Positions 16,098-24,685 of a stretch of 58,668 nt of DNA are shown here, piece after piece. The DNA comes from Longimicrobium sp. (GTDB lineage Bacteria; Gemmatimonadota; Gemmatimonadetes; Longimicrobiales; Longimicrobiaceae), in NCBI GenBank assembly GCA_036389135.1, contig DASVQP010000087.1, positions 1-58,668 of the forward strand, read 5' to 3'. Under the pieces are notes generated by a model. It was not told the DNA's origin, did no database searches, and worked only from the letters and a program-made list of their open reading frames with translations. The position numbers were made by a program, and so were the translations under genes. Numbering within the stretch: the first letter of the stretch is position 1; every line of letters starts with the position of its first letter.

Positions 16098-16547
16098 ATG
16101 TCCGAAGCGAACGCCCCGAGCGCCGCCCTCAGCACCGAGCGCCTGTTGTCCGCCAGCCCGCGAGCGGTATTCGCCGCCTTCGAGCAGCCGGATCGTCTCG
16201 CCCGCTGGTGGGGGCCGACCGGCTTCACGAACACCTTTGAGCGGTTCGAGTTCGAACCCGGCGGGCGGTGGGTCTTCGTGATGCACGGCCCCGACGGCGC
16301 CGACTATCCCAACGAGAGCGTCTTCCGCGAGATCGAGCCCGACACCCGGATCGTGATCGAGCACGTCGTCGAGCCGTGGTTCACGCTGACGGTGACCCTG
16401 GCCCCCCGCGGCGGCCAGACGCATCTCACCTGGGTCCAGGAGTTCGAGAGTCCCGAGATCGCCGAACGGCTTCGCCACATCTGCGAGCCCGCCAACGAGC
16501 AGAACCTCGACCGCCTGCAAGCGCTGCTCGCAACCAAGAGCCCCTGA
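16098..16547 (+). CDS. AHSA1/SRPBCC domain protein
   Basis: 149 residues from ATG 16098 (GGAG about 6 nt upstream; GTG 16086 is an alternative). A complete SRPBCC fold of the AHSA1 subgroup: LSASPRAVFAAFEQPDRLAR, WWGPTGFTNTFERFEFEPGG, then VFREIEPDTRIVIEHVVEPW, and the C-terminal helix EPANEQNLDRLQALL. Such helix-grip proteins bind hydrophobic ligands; many are paired with ArsR regulators, but this one stands alone. Repeat B1 follows 23 bp downstream. Confidence 0.85.
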   Translation: MSEANAPSAALSTERLLSASPRAVFAAFEQPDRLARWWGPTGFTNTFERFEFEPGGRWVFVMHGPDGADYPNESVFREIEPDTRIVIEHVVEPWFTLTVTLAPRGGQTHLTWVQEFESPEIAERLRHICEPANEQNLDRLQALLATKSP

Positions 16548-16570
16548 AGTGGGCCGTGTGCATCGGAGAT

Positions 16571-16642
16571 CTCACGCGAAGGCGCGAAGGCGCAAAGAAA
16601 GTAGTTCGTGCCTTACCTTCGCGTCTTTGCGCCTTTGCGTGA
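16571..16642. repeat. Dispersed palindromic repeat, family B (copy 1)
   Basis: Left arm CTCACGCGAAGGCGCGAAGG then CGCAAAG; right arm CTTCGCGTCTTTGCGCC then TTTGCGTGA. The arms are near-perfect inverted repeats of about 25 bp with a 20-bp centre. The second copy is at 41646-41719. It occupies most of the 16548-16701 gap. Confidence 0.85.
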
Positions 16643-16701
16643 CATCTTGATCCAGAACGGTGCACAGAAGCCGGTATCCACAACCCCTTCCCTCACCTAC
16701 C

Positions 16702-17610
16702 ATGTCCTCGACCGCCTGCCGCGAGTGCGGCGCCGCCATGCCGGACGGCTCCAACGCATGCGCCACGTGCGGGGCCGGAATGCCTCCCCTCCCCGTGCAA
16801 CGCCCCCTGCCGCCCCGCCCCGTGCCGAAGCCGGAGCGCCCGGGATGGCGTACCGCCTTCGACTGGGCGGTCCTCGTGGCCGTGTGCGCCCTCGTAGGAA
16901 CCTTTTTCTACCGTCTGTCCGTGGGCAGCGACCAGGCCGCCACGGAAAAGGCGGAGGTGGCGCGGGAGATCGAGCACCTGATCGATCTGGGCGTGTGGGG
17001 GCAGGACACCACGGGCAAGGCCCAGCCGCCGGAGAGCGCCGCCCGCCCCGTCCCCACCACCGTCCGCGCGAAGCGGATCTGGGTGATGAACCGGATGGCG
17101 GTAGACGGCACGCTCTGGAGGCGGGACGTGATGAAGCGGCACGGCCTGACGAGCGAGAAGATGATCGCGGCCTGGGAGACTGGGCAGTACCAGGCGAACG
17201 CGCGCGCCCACCCCGAGGTGGGGAGGCACCTGGAAGCGCGCCTCGCGGCGATCACGGAACTCGAGAAGACCGCGGCCGCCTGGACGGATGAGCACATCGC
17301 GGCGCTGGCGCGGGAGTCGGCGCTGCCCGCCAGCGAGATCCGCGACATCATCCCGCCCGAGCCCGTGCGCCCGCCACCAGGCGAGGTGCGGCTGGTGGAG
17401 GCGCTGCTGGAGATCCACCGTCACCTGGTCCGCATCGACGCGCGGGTGGAGTACGCCGGGGGCCGCGAGCTGCGCTTCCAGCGCGAGGAGGACCTGCGCC
17501 GCTTCCAGCAGCTGATCGCGGCGGCGGGTGAAGCCGCCGCCGCCGTGGACCAGGGACGGCAGGCAAAAGCGGCCAAGCAGGCCGCCGCCTTCAACCGCCT
17601 GATTCGGTAA
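16702..17610 (+). CDS. Zinc-ribbon, single-pass membrane protein
   Basis: 302 residues. The N-terminus is a zinc ribbon with two CxxC knuckles (CRECGAAMPDGSNACATCG). A Pro-rich linker and one transmembrane helix follow (WAVLVAVCALVGTFFYRLSV, about residues 54-73). The remaining 230 residues are charged and helical, with no motif I recognise. The layout is that of a cytoplasmic zinc-ribbon with an anchored extracytoplasmic helical domain. ATG 16702 is chosen because it immediately precedes the ribbon. It is convergent with the DUF2314 gene. Confidence 0.75.
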   Translation: MSSTACRECGAAMPDGSNACATCGAGMPPLPVQRPLPPRPVPKPERPGWRTAFDWAVLVAVCALVGTFFYRLSVGSDQAATEKAEVAREIEHLIDLGVWGQDTTGKAQPPESAARPVPTTVRAKRIWVMNRMAVDGTLWRRDVMKRHGLTSEKMIAAWETGQYQANARAHPEVGRHLEARLAAITELEKTAAAWTDEHIAALARESALPASEIRDIIPPEPVRPPPGEVRLVEALLEIHRHLVRIDARVEYAGGRELRFQREEDLRRFQQLIAAAGEAAAAVDQGRQAKAAKQAAAFNRLIR

Positions 17611-17693
17611 GCGCCGGCTGGGCGCCGCGGGAGCTCAGTGCAGGCGGCCCGCACCGTCTCGGAACCCGCCGTCCGGCCGTACCTCACCACCCC

Positions 17694-18275
17694 TCAGCGA
17701 GAACCGCCGGTCGAACCGTCATCGCAGACGGTGCCGCCAAGGGGGAGCCGCGTGACGCCCACTTCCTTCATGTATGCAGCGCGCTGTTCACCGGTCAGCT
17801 CCGCCACCACGATGCGGCTCGTGAAGCCGCCGCAGGCGCGGCCGTTCTCCACCGTCATCCAATCGGTTATCTCCCGCGGCTCCACGTGCACCACGTGTCC
17901 CGCCTGGAACGCGGGGAACATCCGCGCGTCAGCCGCCAGTTTCCCCACGAACTTTCCATCCGTGTACGTCACGTCGTACAGCCAAATGTGCTCCCCCGCC
18001 TGGCCTGGCTCGCCCAGCCGCACCTTCACGCCCAGATAGGACAGCCCGGGCGGTGCGTGTCTCAGGCGTTCGATGAGCTGCGGTACCGTGGCGCGCGCGC
18101 GGTGAATCGCGGCGTTCATCGCTTTGTTGCCCGAGCCGATATGGACGATAGGCCTCTCTCCGCCGTCATCACGGACACGCGCATTGCCCTGTGCCGCGAG
18201 CCGCTCGCCGCGACCGCACGCGACCACCAACGCTGCCAGGGCAAACGTCCGCGCCGACACTGTAAAGAGCCTCAT
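17694..18275 (-). CDS. Secreted DUF2314-domain protein
   Basis: 193 residues. ATG 18275 is preceded by GAGGAG at 8 nt; the frame also reaches GTG 18284, which lies too close to that site. Signal peptide FTVSARTFALAALVVACG. The mature protein matches DUF2314 (YegJ-like): MNAAIHRARATVPQLIERL, then YLGVKVRLGEPGQAGEHIWL, VTYTDGKFVGKLAA, and HVVHVEPREITDWMTVENGR. Function unknown. Only 57 bp separates it from the upstream permease gene on the same strand, so co-transcription is likely. Confidence 0.82.
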   Translation of the reverse strand: MRLFTVSARTFALAALVVACGRGERLAAQGNARVRDDGGERPIVHIGSGNKAMNAAIHRARATVPQLIERLRHAPPGLSYLGVKVRLGEPGQAGEHIWLYDVTYTDGKFVGKLAADARMFPAFQAGHVVHVEPREITDWMTVENGRACGGFTSRIVVAELTGEQRAAYMKEVGVTRLPLGGTVCDDGSTGGSR

Positions 18276-18331
18276 GATCGTCACTCCTCATTCAAGGTGA
18301 CCAGCCGAGCGCAATCCCGCCGGGCTGGACT

Positions 18332-19693
18332 TCAGTGAACCTCGGCACGCGGCACAGCCTCGAGATCCACACCTGAGTCCGCGGTGCCCAGGGCGTCGTG
18401 GCGCTCGGCGGGCTCCCGCAGAAGCTGGTAGATGATGATCGCCCCGAACGTCGCGGTGCCGATGCCGCCGACGGAGAACCCGCCCAGCTTGAGCACCAGG
18501 TCGCCCGCCCCCACCGTCAGCGTCACCGCGGCCGTCACCAGGTTGCGGCTGTTGGAGAAGTCCACCCGGTTCTGCACCCAGATGCGCCCGCCGGTGGCCG
18601 CGATCAACCCGAACAGCACCACCGAAAGCCCGCCCAGCACTGGCCCCGGAATCGTCCCCACCAGCGCCCCGAACTTGGGCGACAGCCCCATCACCACCGC
18701 CGCCCCGGCCGCCACCAGGAAGATGAGCGTGGAGTAGATCCGCGTCACCGCCATCACCCCGATGTTCTCGGCGTACGTCGTTACGCCGGTGCCTCCTCCA
18801 GCCCCGGCCACCATGCACGCCAGCCCGTCGCCCAGAAACGCGCGGCCCAGGTAGCGGTCCAGCGACTCCCCCGTCATGGCGCCCACCGCCTTGACGTGCC
18901 CCAGGTTCTCCGCCACCAGCACCAGCGCCGCCGGCGCGAAGAGCAGCGCCACGTCCCAGCGGAAGACGGGGCGCGAGAAGTTGGGCAGCCCGATCCACGC
19001 CGCATCGCGCAGCGGCGCGAAGTCGACCGCGGGCCCCATCCCCATCCCGTTGGCGAGCACCAGGTACAGCAGGTAGCCGATGACCCCGCCCAGCAGGATC
19101 GGCACGCGGCGCAGCAGCCCAGGGGCGTAGACGGCCACCGCGCACGTCGCCAGCACCGTCGCCAGCCCCACGCCCGTGGCGAAGCCGCTGCCGCTGATGG
19201 CGCGCACCGCCACCGGCGCCAGGTTCAGCCCGATCACCGCCACCACCGAGCCGGTGACGACGGGAGGCATCAGCCGCTCGATCCACCGGTACCCCGTCGC
19301 CATCACGATCAGCCCGATGGCGGCGTACAGCGCACCCGCCGCGATGATCCCGCCCAGCGCCACGCCGATGTTGGGGTTGGGCCCCTTCCCCGCGTACCCG
19401 GTGGCCGCCAGCGTAACCGCCACGAAGGCGAAGCTGCTCCCCAGGTAGCTCGGCACCCGTCCGCCCACCACCACGAAGAAGAGCAGCGTCCCGATCCCCG
19501 AAAAGAACACGGAGGTATTGGGATCGAACCCCATGAGGATGGGCACCAGCACCGTGGCGCCGAACATGGCGAACACGTGCTGCAGCCCCACCACCAGCGT
19601 CTGCCCCCACGGCAGCCGCTCCTCGGGCCCGATCACCCCGCCGGCCACGGGCGTCCAGCGTGGGAAAAAGCTTGTGCGTGCGGGTGAGGGCAT
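18332..19693 (-). CDS. uraA: NCS2-family uracil/xanthine permease
   Basis: 453 residues from ATG 19693. Polytopic, about 14 helices. Diagnostic NCS2 features: WGQTLVVGLQHVFAMFGATV at the N-terminus, GRVPSYLGSSFAFVAV, and YAENIGVMAVTRIYS, which carries the conserved Glu-Asn substrate-binding pair. The family imports nucleobases by H+ symport. The open frame runs further upstream into an amidohydrolase-like stretch (19769-19957), but that part has no start and no membrane signal, so I exclude it. No good ribosome site is seen at 19693, so the start is uncertain. The gene symbol is by family only. Confidence 0.85.
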   Translation of the reverse strand: MPSPARTSFFPRWTPVAGGVIGPEERLPWGQTLVVGLQHVFAMFGATVLVPILMGFDPNTSVFFSGIGTLLFFVVVGGRVPSYLGSSFAFVAVTLAATGYAGKGPNPNIGVALGGIIAAGALYAAIGLIVMATGYRWIERLMPPVVTGSVVAVIGLNLAPVAVRAISGSGFATGVGLATVLATCAVAVYAPGLLRRVPILLGGVIGYLLYLVLANGMGMGPAVDFAPLRDAAWIGLPNFSRPVFRWDVALLFAPAALVLVAENLGHVKAVGAMTGESLDRYLGRAFLGDGLACMVAGAGGGTGVTTYAENIGVMAVTRIYSTLIFLVAAGAAVVMGLSPKFGALVGTIPGPVLGGLSVVLFGLIAATGGRIWVQNRVDFSNSRNLVTAAVTLTVGAGDLVLKLGGFSVGGIGTATFGAIIIYQLLREPAERHDALGTADSGVDLEAVPRAEVH

Positions 19694-19768
19694 GGATGGG
19701 TGAGACGTGGACGATGAAGAGGGACGGGCGGGAACCGATAAACAAGCACGCCGACGGCGGCCAGCGCA

Positions 19769-19957
19769 AGGCGGCATGCCCGGCCAGTTGATCCCGTCCG
19801 GCACGTGCTCGGGCGCGTCGTTGATACCGGGGAGGACCACGCGTCCGCCCAGCGCGATGCGGCGCGTGGCCCGGCCGGCGAGCCGCTCCACCTGCTCGCT
19901 GGTGCCCACCGCCACGATGCGCTCGCCGCGGATGGCGAGCGCCTGAGAGCGCCAGCC
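19769..19957 (-). pseudogene. Remnant of an amidohydrolase N-terminus
   Basis: In the same frame as the permease, upstream of its start, reads ALAIRGERIVAVGTSEQVER, then RIALGGRVVLPGINDAPEHV. This is the classic N-terminal beta-sandwich and first metal-site segment of amidohydrolases of the YtcJ type (..RIVAVG.., VLPGxxDAHxH). The first metal His is Pro here (APEH) and the homology stops after PGMPP. No start codon or remainder of the enzyme is found. It appears to be a gene fossil now in front of the permease. Confidence 0.6.
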
Positions 19958-20205
19958 ACGCTGGGATCCGAGAGGGGGTCAAGGGAGTGTCCGGTAGGGC
20001 GGACGGGTCTCGCGGGTGCGAGGGGGAGGGGACAGCCGGCCCTTCGCAGGAGTCGGCGATCTTATGGCGGCAGCTGAAGCCAGGGCGACGACCGGGTGAT
20101 CGGCCGCGGCCCCTCGCACTGCCAGGGACGAGCACGCTCGCCGCGGGCCCGCTCACGTCGTAGTGGCTGGTGCTGTGCCCCCGGACGAGTGCTCGAGATC
20201 GTGAC
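19958..20205. other. Intergenic region, nothing recognised
   Basis: About 250 bp upstream of the amidohydrolase remnant and downstream of the SBP56-like gene. Frames are open only because of high GC. I see no hairpin, repeat or recognisable protein. Confidence 0.4.
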
Positions 20206-21480
20206 TCAGGGCCGGAAGAGCGCCGCGTGCCCAAAGGCCTCGCCCGTGTTGCCGTGCGGCCAGCGCTCTCGGCGGAAGCTCACTCCCAGGCTGCCGTCCG
20301 GCGACCGGAACGACTCGTCCCACGACAGGCGCCCGGTGGCGGGATCCACCCGCGCCATGAGCATGCGCTCCTCACCGCTGGTCTCCGCGCCCACGATCAG
20401 CCGCTGCGAGCCCGGATCCTTTGCCAGCCAGTGCGGCCTGAAGAGGGTATCCGCCACCAGCCGCGAAACCTCCACGGGCCGTGCGGGCTCCCGCACGTCC
20501 AGGGTCACGAGCATGTTCATCCGGCCCACCGGCATCACCCAGTAGCCGCCGACCACGACCGGGATGCCGCAGCCTGCCCTGCGGTCCGCCGGCACGCCGG
20601 TGACCTCGACCGTGTAGACGTGCCGGAGCCGCGGCGCCTCCGTGGCGATGCGCGTCAGGTGATACAGGCCGCACCCGAACGCGTTCAGCAGCACGCTTCC
20701 GTCCGGCATCACGCGGGGCTCAAAGGGAAGCTCATGCCCGTTCCGCAGCACGCCGCCGTCCCTTCGCCGGGCGGGGGGCATGGCAAGTGTGTGGAGCAGT
20801 GTGAGGTCCGAGAGCCGCCAGACCTGCACCACGTCCGCGCTGCTGTGCTCCATCATCCCGGCACTGGTGGTGACCACGCGGTCCGACTCGGGGAGCACCG
20901 CAAAGGCGTAGGGGCGGATGGGCACAGTCCAGGCCGGGTCCGCCGCGCTGGCGGTGCGGAGCGGGCGGCCCTCCGGGTCGAGCTCCGCGATTCCGCCGTG
21001 CCCGCCCGGCATGGTGGTATCGCCAGGCTCCGGGCTGGGGCCCTCGCTGCGCAGGTAGCCCACGAGCACGTTGCCGTTGGGCAGGCGGTAGAAGTCGTGC
21101 GGATAACGCAGCGGCGCCACCGGGGGCAGCGTGCGTGCCAGCCGCGGCCGCTCCGCCTGCCGGGTGTCGAAGAGCAGGATCTGCTCGTGGTGGTGCGCAT
21201 TGGCGAACAGCAGCCGGTCGGATCCAGGAAGCTCGTACTCCAGGTGGTGCGGCATGGAGCCCGTCAGCCCCACGGGCTCGGTGGCGATCACCTGGGCGTA
21301 GGTGGCGCTGCCGGGCTGAACGTCTACCACGGCCAGGAAGTCCTGGTGCATCTCGTCGGTGTCGCCAGCCCAAACGTACAGGTAGCGGGCGGGCGCGGAT
21401 TCGGGGGCGGGCTGGCCTGCCGGCGCCACGTGGGCCGTGCAGCCGGCCGCGCACAGCAGCAGGGGGAGCAGCACTTTCAT
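20206..21480 (-). CDS. SBP56 (selenium-binding protein)-like beta-propeller lipoprotein
   Basis: 424 residues. ATG 21480 gives the lipoprotein signal MKVLLPLLLCAAGC; AGGAA lies about 9 nt upstream. The mature protein follows the SBP56/methanethiol-oxidase propeller pattern: DFLAVVDVQPGSATYAQVIA, HHLEYELPGSDRLLFANAHH, PHDFYRLPNGNVLVGYL, and FEPRVMPDGSVLLNAFGCGL. The Cys-containing motif typical of cytosolic SBP56 is not seen, so methanethiol oxidase activity is uncertain. It lies 47 bp downstream of the multicopper oxidase gene, on the same strand. SBP56 members can be copper proteins, so the pairing may be functional. Confidence 0.75.
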   Translation of the reverse strand: MKVLLPLLLCAAGCTAHVAPAGQPAPESAPARYLYVWAGDTDEMHQDFLAVVDVQPGSATYAQVIATEPVGLTGSMPHHLEYELPGSDRLLFANAHHHEQILLFDTRQAERPRLARTLPPVAPLRYPHDFYRLPNGNVLVGYLRSEGPSPEPGDTTMPGGHGGIAELDPEGRPLRTASAADPAWTVPIRPYAFAVLPESDRVVTTSAGMMEHSSADVVQVWRLSDLTLLHTLAMPPARRRDGGVLRNGHELPFEPRVMPDGSVLLNAFGCGLYHLTRIATEAPRLRHVYTVEVTGVPADRRAGCGIPVVVGGYWVMPVGRMNMLVTLDVREPARPVEVSRLVADTLFRPHWLAKDPGSQRLIVGAETSGEERMLMARVDPATGRLSWDESFRSPDGSLGVSFRRERWPHGNTGEAFGHAALFRP

Positions 21481-21527
21481 GCGAGTGGGTTCCTGCGGCG
21501 GGAGGGAGGGAGGGCCGGGTGGTCGAT

Positions 21528-23576
21528 TTATCTCCGCGGACTCTCCGGGAGCGTAACCCTGATCGGCAGCGTCGTCATGAGCGCGCTGGGCGCCGGCCAC
21601 GGCGGTCCGAGGCGCACCTCCAGCCGCAGGTCTCCGACGGTCTCGGGTGTGACCTCGACGTCATAGGTTTCGCCGATGCCCATGAACGCCCGTCCCGGCC
21701 GGGCCCCTTGCTCGGTCGCGGGCAAATCTGCTCCGTCCTTGGCCACCGGGCGCCACGCGGCATGTGTGCTGTCTCGCCAGAGTTCCACGCGAAGCGCGGC
21801 GCGGGTTACGCTCATCTGGATGAACCGCAGCCGATACGTGGTGCCGACTTTCATGTCGATCGGCCCCGGTGCCGCGCTCCCGTTGACCAGTGCGCTGCGC
21901 CCCTGCTCGGCGAAATCGGTAGGCGCGGTGATCAGGATCGGAATGTCGATCGTGGGATCCCGCCGCTCCCCCGGTTCGGTCACGACCAGGGCACCCGCGA
22001 GCCCGGCCAGCTGCTGGCGCTCCTCGTCGGCATGGGTGTGATAGATGAACGTCCCCGCGCGCGGCGGCGTGAAGCGCACCTCGAACGAGTCTCCCGGCGC
22101 GATCAGCGGCGCCACCCGCTGGCCGGCCCCACTGAAGCCAGGGACCCCGTCGAAGTAGCTTTCCAGCTCGATCCCGTGCCAGTGCACCGCCGTCGCCTCG
22201 GGCAGGCGGTTGACGACGGTGATCCGAACGGGCTGCCCGCGCACGAGATCGAGCGTCGGACCCACACCCAGCCCCGAGCGGGGAATCGGTTCGGGGCCCC
22301 CCTCGTGAATCGCATAGCCATAGAACGGCGTCGCGGCCGAGCTGCCCTCATTGGGGCGGATGAGCAGGCGCATGCGTCGCTCGTCTCCTGCGACGGCGGC
22401 CGCTTGCGCCGTTGTGCGTGCTGGACGCACCGCGACGCCCATGACTAGCCCGTTCATGCCGCCCCTCGCATGGTCGGCGTGCGCCTGTGCGTCCGCCTCC
22501 CCATGCGCCGCTCCGGGCCCGGCCTGCCGCGCCAGGCCCAGCGAGCCGCGAGGACCAATGTGCTCGGGGATGTGGCAGTGGAAGAGCCAGTTGCCCGGTC
22601 GCTCGGGCACCCACGTAAGGCTCATCGTGCTGCCGGCAAGCATGCTCTCCGTCACTGCCATGCCGCCCGCGCCCGCCGTGTACACGGTATCAGCCTGGCC
22701 GTCTCCGCGGCTGTCCACCCGGAAGTAGAAGCCGTGCAGGTGCATCGGGTGAAGGTCTGCCGACGCGTTGATCACGCGCCAGCGCACCGTGTCGCCCACC
22801 GTGTGCTCCATGCGCTCGGTGTGCGGCCACGAGCGCCCGTTGATCACGCCGAGCACGCGCTGGCGGTGCGTCCGCGCGCGGTGGATGGTATCCGTCCACA
22901 TGCCGATGACGATCACGCGGTCGCGCTGCCGGCCCGCGCCGGGGTCGTCCACGACGATGGCGCCGGTGAGCTGCGCGTCCTCGCGCGTGCGGAAGTTGAA
23001 GGGGCGGCGCATGGTCGTGCCCCAGTAGTAGTAGGTGCCCGGCGCGTCCAGGCGGATGCGCACCGTCCGCTGCTCCCCCGGGGCCAGGACGAGCGGCGTC
23101 GCATCCACCGGACCTGACTGGGGACGCGCGTGCAAGCCGTGCACTTGCAGCGTATCCCGCAACGTGTTTCTCACGTTGACTTCCGCCTCGGTACCGGCCC
23201 GCACGCGCACGAGGGGACCTGGGATCTGGGCGGCACCTCCTTCCTCGGCGAACGCCGGCATGGGCGCCCCAGGCCTGTCGTCCCCGTCGGGATGCCACAT
23301 GGCTACTCGCGCCTCCAGCCTCAGTCCGAGTACGCCGCCCCGCATTGTGCCGCCCGCCTGCACATTCTCGTTGGGCCGCACGCGCTCGACGTCACCCGCG
23401 GGCAACACTCCAACCCGACCTGCAGAGGCGCAACTGGTCAGGAGCACAAGGATCGCCGGGAGGCCCACCGCGGCGGCGGGAAGCGTTCGGGTGCGCGTCA
23501 CCCTCCAAAAAGGCGTGGATGCCTGGAGACAGACCGGTCCGGCGTGACGATTTCGCTGTGTAGTCACTTCAGGCAT
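21528..23576 (-). CDS. Multicopper oxidase with permuted copper-motif order, lipoprotein
   Basis: 682 residues. Lipoprotein-type signal TLPAAAVGLPAILVLLTSC (about residues 31-49); GTG 23501 is an alternative start but its GGAGG is immediately adjacent. Four cupredoxin-like parts: a first with degenerate sites (LQVHGLH, YYYWGTT); a second with HPMHLHG (276-282) and the type-1/trinuclear HCHIPEH (333-339); then, after a His-rich linker (about 358-369), a third with HWHG (465-468) and HTH (513-515); and a fourth without ligands. In ordinary laccases HWHG/HTH comes first and HPxHLHG/HCH last. Periplasmic oxidation of metals or phenolics is likely; the substrate is unknown. Confidence 0.85.
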   Translation of the reverse strand: MPEVTTQRNRHAGPVCLQASTPFWRVTRTRTLPAAAVGLPAILVLLTSCASAGRVGVLPAGDVERVRPNENVQAGGTMRGGVLGLRLEARVAMWHPDGDDRPGAPMPAFAEEGGAAQIPGPLVRVRAGTEAEVNVRNTLRDTLQVHGLHARPQSGPVDATPLVLAPGEQRTVRIRLDAPGTYYYWGTTMRRPFNFRTREDAQLTGAIVVDDPGAGRQRDRVIVIGMWTDTIHRARTHRQRVLGVINGRSWPHTERMEHTVGDTVRWRVINASADLHPMHLHGFYFRVDSRGDGQADTVYTAGAGGMAVTESMLAGSTMSLTWVPERPGNWLFHCHIPEHIGPRGSLGLARQAGPGAAHGEADAQAHADHARGGMNGLVMGVAVRPARTTAQAAAVAGDERRMRLLIRPNEGSSAATPFYGYAIHEGGPEPIPRSGLGVGPTLDLVRGQPVRITVVNRLPEATAVHWHGIELESYFDGVPGFSGAGQRVAPLIAPGDSFEVRFTPPRAGTFIYHTHADEERQQLAGLAGALVVTEPGERRDPTIDIPILITAPTDFAEQGRSALVNGSAAPGPIDMKVGTTYRLRFIQMSVTRAALRVELWRDSTHAAWRPVAKDGADLPATEQGARPGRAFMGIGETYDVEVTPETVGDLRLEVRLGPPWPAPSALMTTLPIRVTLPESPRR

Positions 23577-23588
23577 CCATCGGCGGGC

Positions 23589-23616
23589 CGTTCAGGACGT
23601 GTACTCGTCCTGAACG
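23589..23616. promoter_or_regulatory. Perfect 11-bp inverted repeat upstream of the multicopper oxidase
   Basis: Arms CGTTCAGGACG and CGTCCTGAACG with a 6-bp centre TGTACT, starting 13 bp upstream of ATG 23576. The compact dyad just before a copper enzyme could be an operator or a leader hairpin. No T-tract follows on either strand. Confidence 0.5.
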
Positions 23617-23888
23617 ATCGTGGAGAGCCAGAGCACCGATCGGCGCGTGGCAGGGGCAAATTGCCCGGCCGGAGTACCCCAAGGGTACCGGGGACGAAGA
23701 AACAGAGCGCGAGCGATCGCTCGGCCGCGCGGTACGGCAGTGTGGGGTCGGGTGGGATAGAGTGAGGACCCGTGGCTATGCCGTCGCACGCAACGACATC
23801 AGCGGAAGATTCGACGCGCAGGGTGTGCCTGCCCGTCAAGCGTACCTCGCTACCCCTGCGCCGTCAACAGTTCGTGTCGCCATGCAGA

Positions 23889-23985
23889 TTCGGCCTGGGC
23901 TGCCGGCGCCACGTCCGCCGTACGGACGGCGGCGCACAGCGGCAGAGGAAGCAGCCGCCTGGTGCGAGTAGTTCCTGCTGCGGGA
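23889..23985 (-). pseudogene. Decayed duplicate of the SBP56-like gene start
   Basis: On the minus strand this stretch aligns with the ribosome site and signal-peptide region of the gene starting at 21480. The noncoding GCAGGAAC..ACTCGCA part matches, then LLPLPLCAAVRTADVAPAAQ corresponds to LLPLLLCAAGCTAHVAPAGQ. The start codon is lost and the lipobox Cys is gone. Nothing of the propeller follows. The surrounding 23617-24063 region holds no other gene I can support. Confidence 0.6.
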
Positions 23986-24063
23986 TGAATCATTGACTCG
24001 GACGGCTGGCGCACGCGGAACAGCTCGCGGTGGATGGGCGTATCCGCCTCCCGACCGGGGGCA

Positions 24064-24408
24064 TCAGCCCAGCGCGAGCACCAGCGCGACGACCACGGCG
24101 GTCGCGAGGGCGATCGCGGCGAGCTTCCCCACCCTCCACCGGGTGCGCGCGGGGGCGGCGGCCTCAGCCCGGGCCGGGCCGCCGGCATGTACCACCATCA
24201 CCTCGTACAGCGGAAACAGGTCGCTCGCGGTGAAATCGTTCGTGTACCCGCCGTGTTCCAGCGGCTCGCGGAGATCCGGCGCCTGGGAAATCCAGGCTTC
24301 GAGCTCCTCCGGCGTCCGCGCTACCGTCCCGGCACGTACCGTTCGGGCGGCCATCTCGCGGGTGGCCGAGCGCACTTCGTCTGGAAAGTGGTACCGCGGC
24401 GGTCGCAT
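24064..24408 (-). CDS. Small tail-anchored hypothetical protein
   Basis: 114 residues from ATG 24408, with AAGGAG about 8 nt upstream. The soluble part starts MRPPRYHFPDEVRSATREMA and contains TPEELEAWISQAPDLREPLE; a single C-terminal helix follows (KLAAIALATAVVVALVLALG), giving a tail-anchored topology. No family is recognised. The 277-bp gap upstream (24409-24685) contains no gene or clear signal apart from its promoter. Confidence 0.65.
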   Translation of the reverse strand: MRPPRYHFPDEVRSATREMAARTVRAGTVARTPEELEAWISQAPDLREPLEHGGYTNDFTASDLFPLYEVMVVHAGGPARAEAAAPARTRWRVGKLAAIALATAVVVALVLALG

Positions 24409-24685
24409 GGAGCATCTCCTTCCCGGGTTGTCCGGCCGCATGGTACGCGCCGGGCGACCCGGACAGGCAAGAACCCCACCGTGCTGCGACCGACGGCCTG
24501 ATGAGGTGAGATGCCGTGCATCGCCACGCCTGTCCGCCGCGAAACTGGACCACGGAGCGGGCTTACAACGGAGTTCTTCAGCCGGACTTTCGCTGGCGGA
24601 GTGCTGAAGGAGCGGTGTGCCTCGGCTGTTCTCGATCGCGTCGGCAGGCCCGGATCGTGGGAGCCGAGGACCGCCACGGACTGCC

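Noticed and set aside
21528-23576. Start of the multicopper oxidase at GTG 23501
   Set aside because: It gives a neat signal peptide, but GGAGG is directly adjacent to the GTG with no spacing; ATG 23576 is kept with uncertainty.
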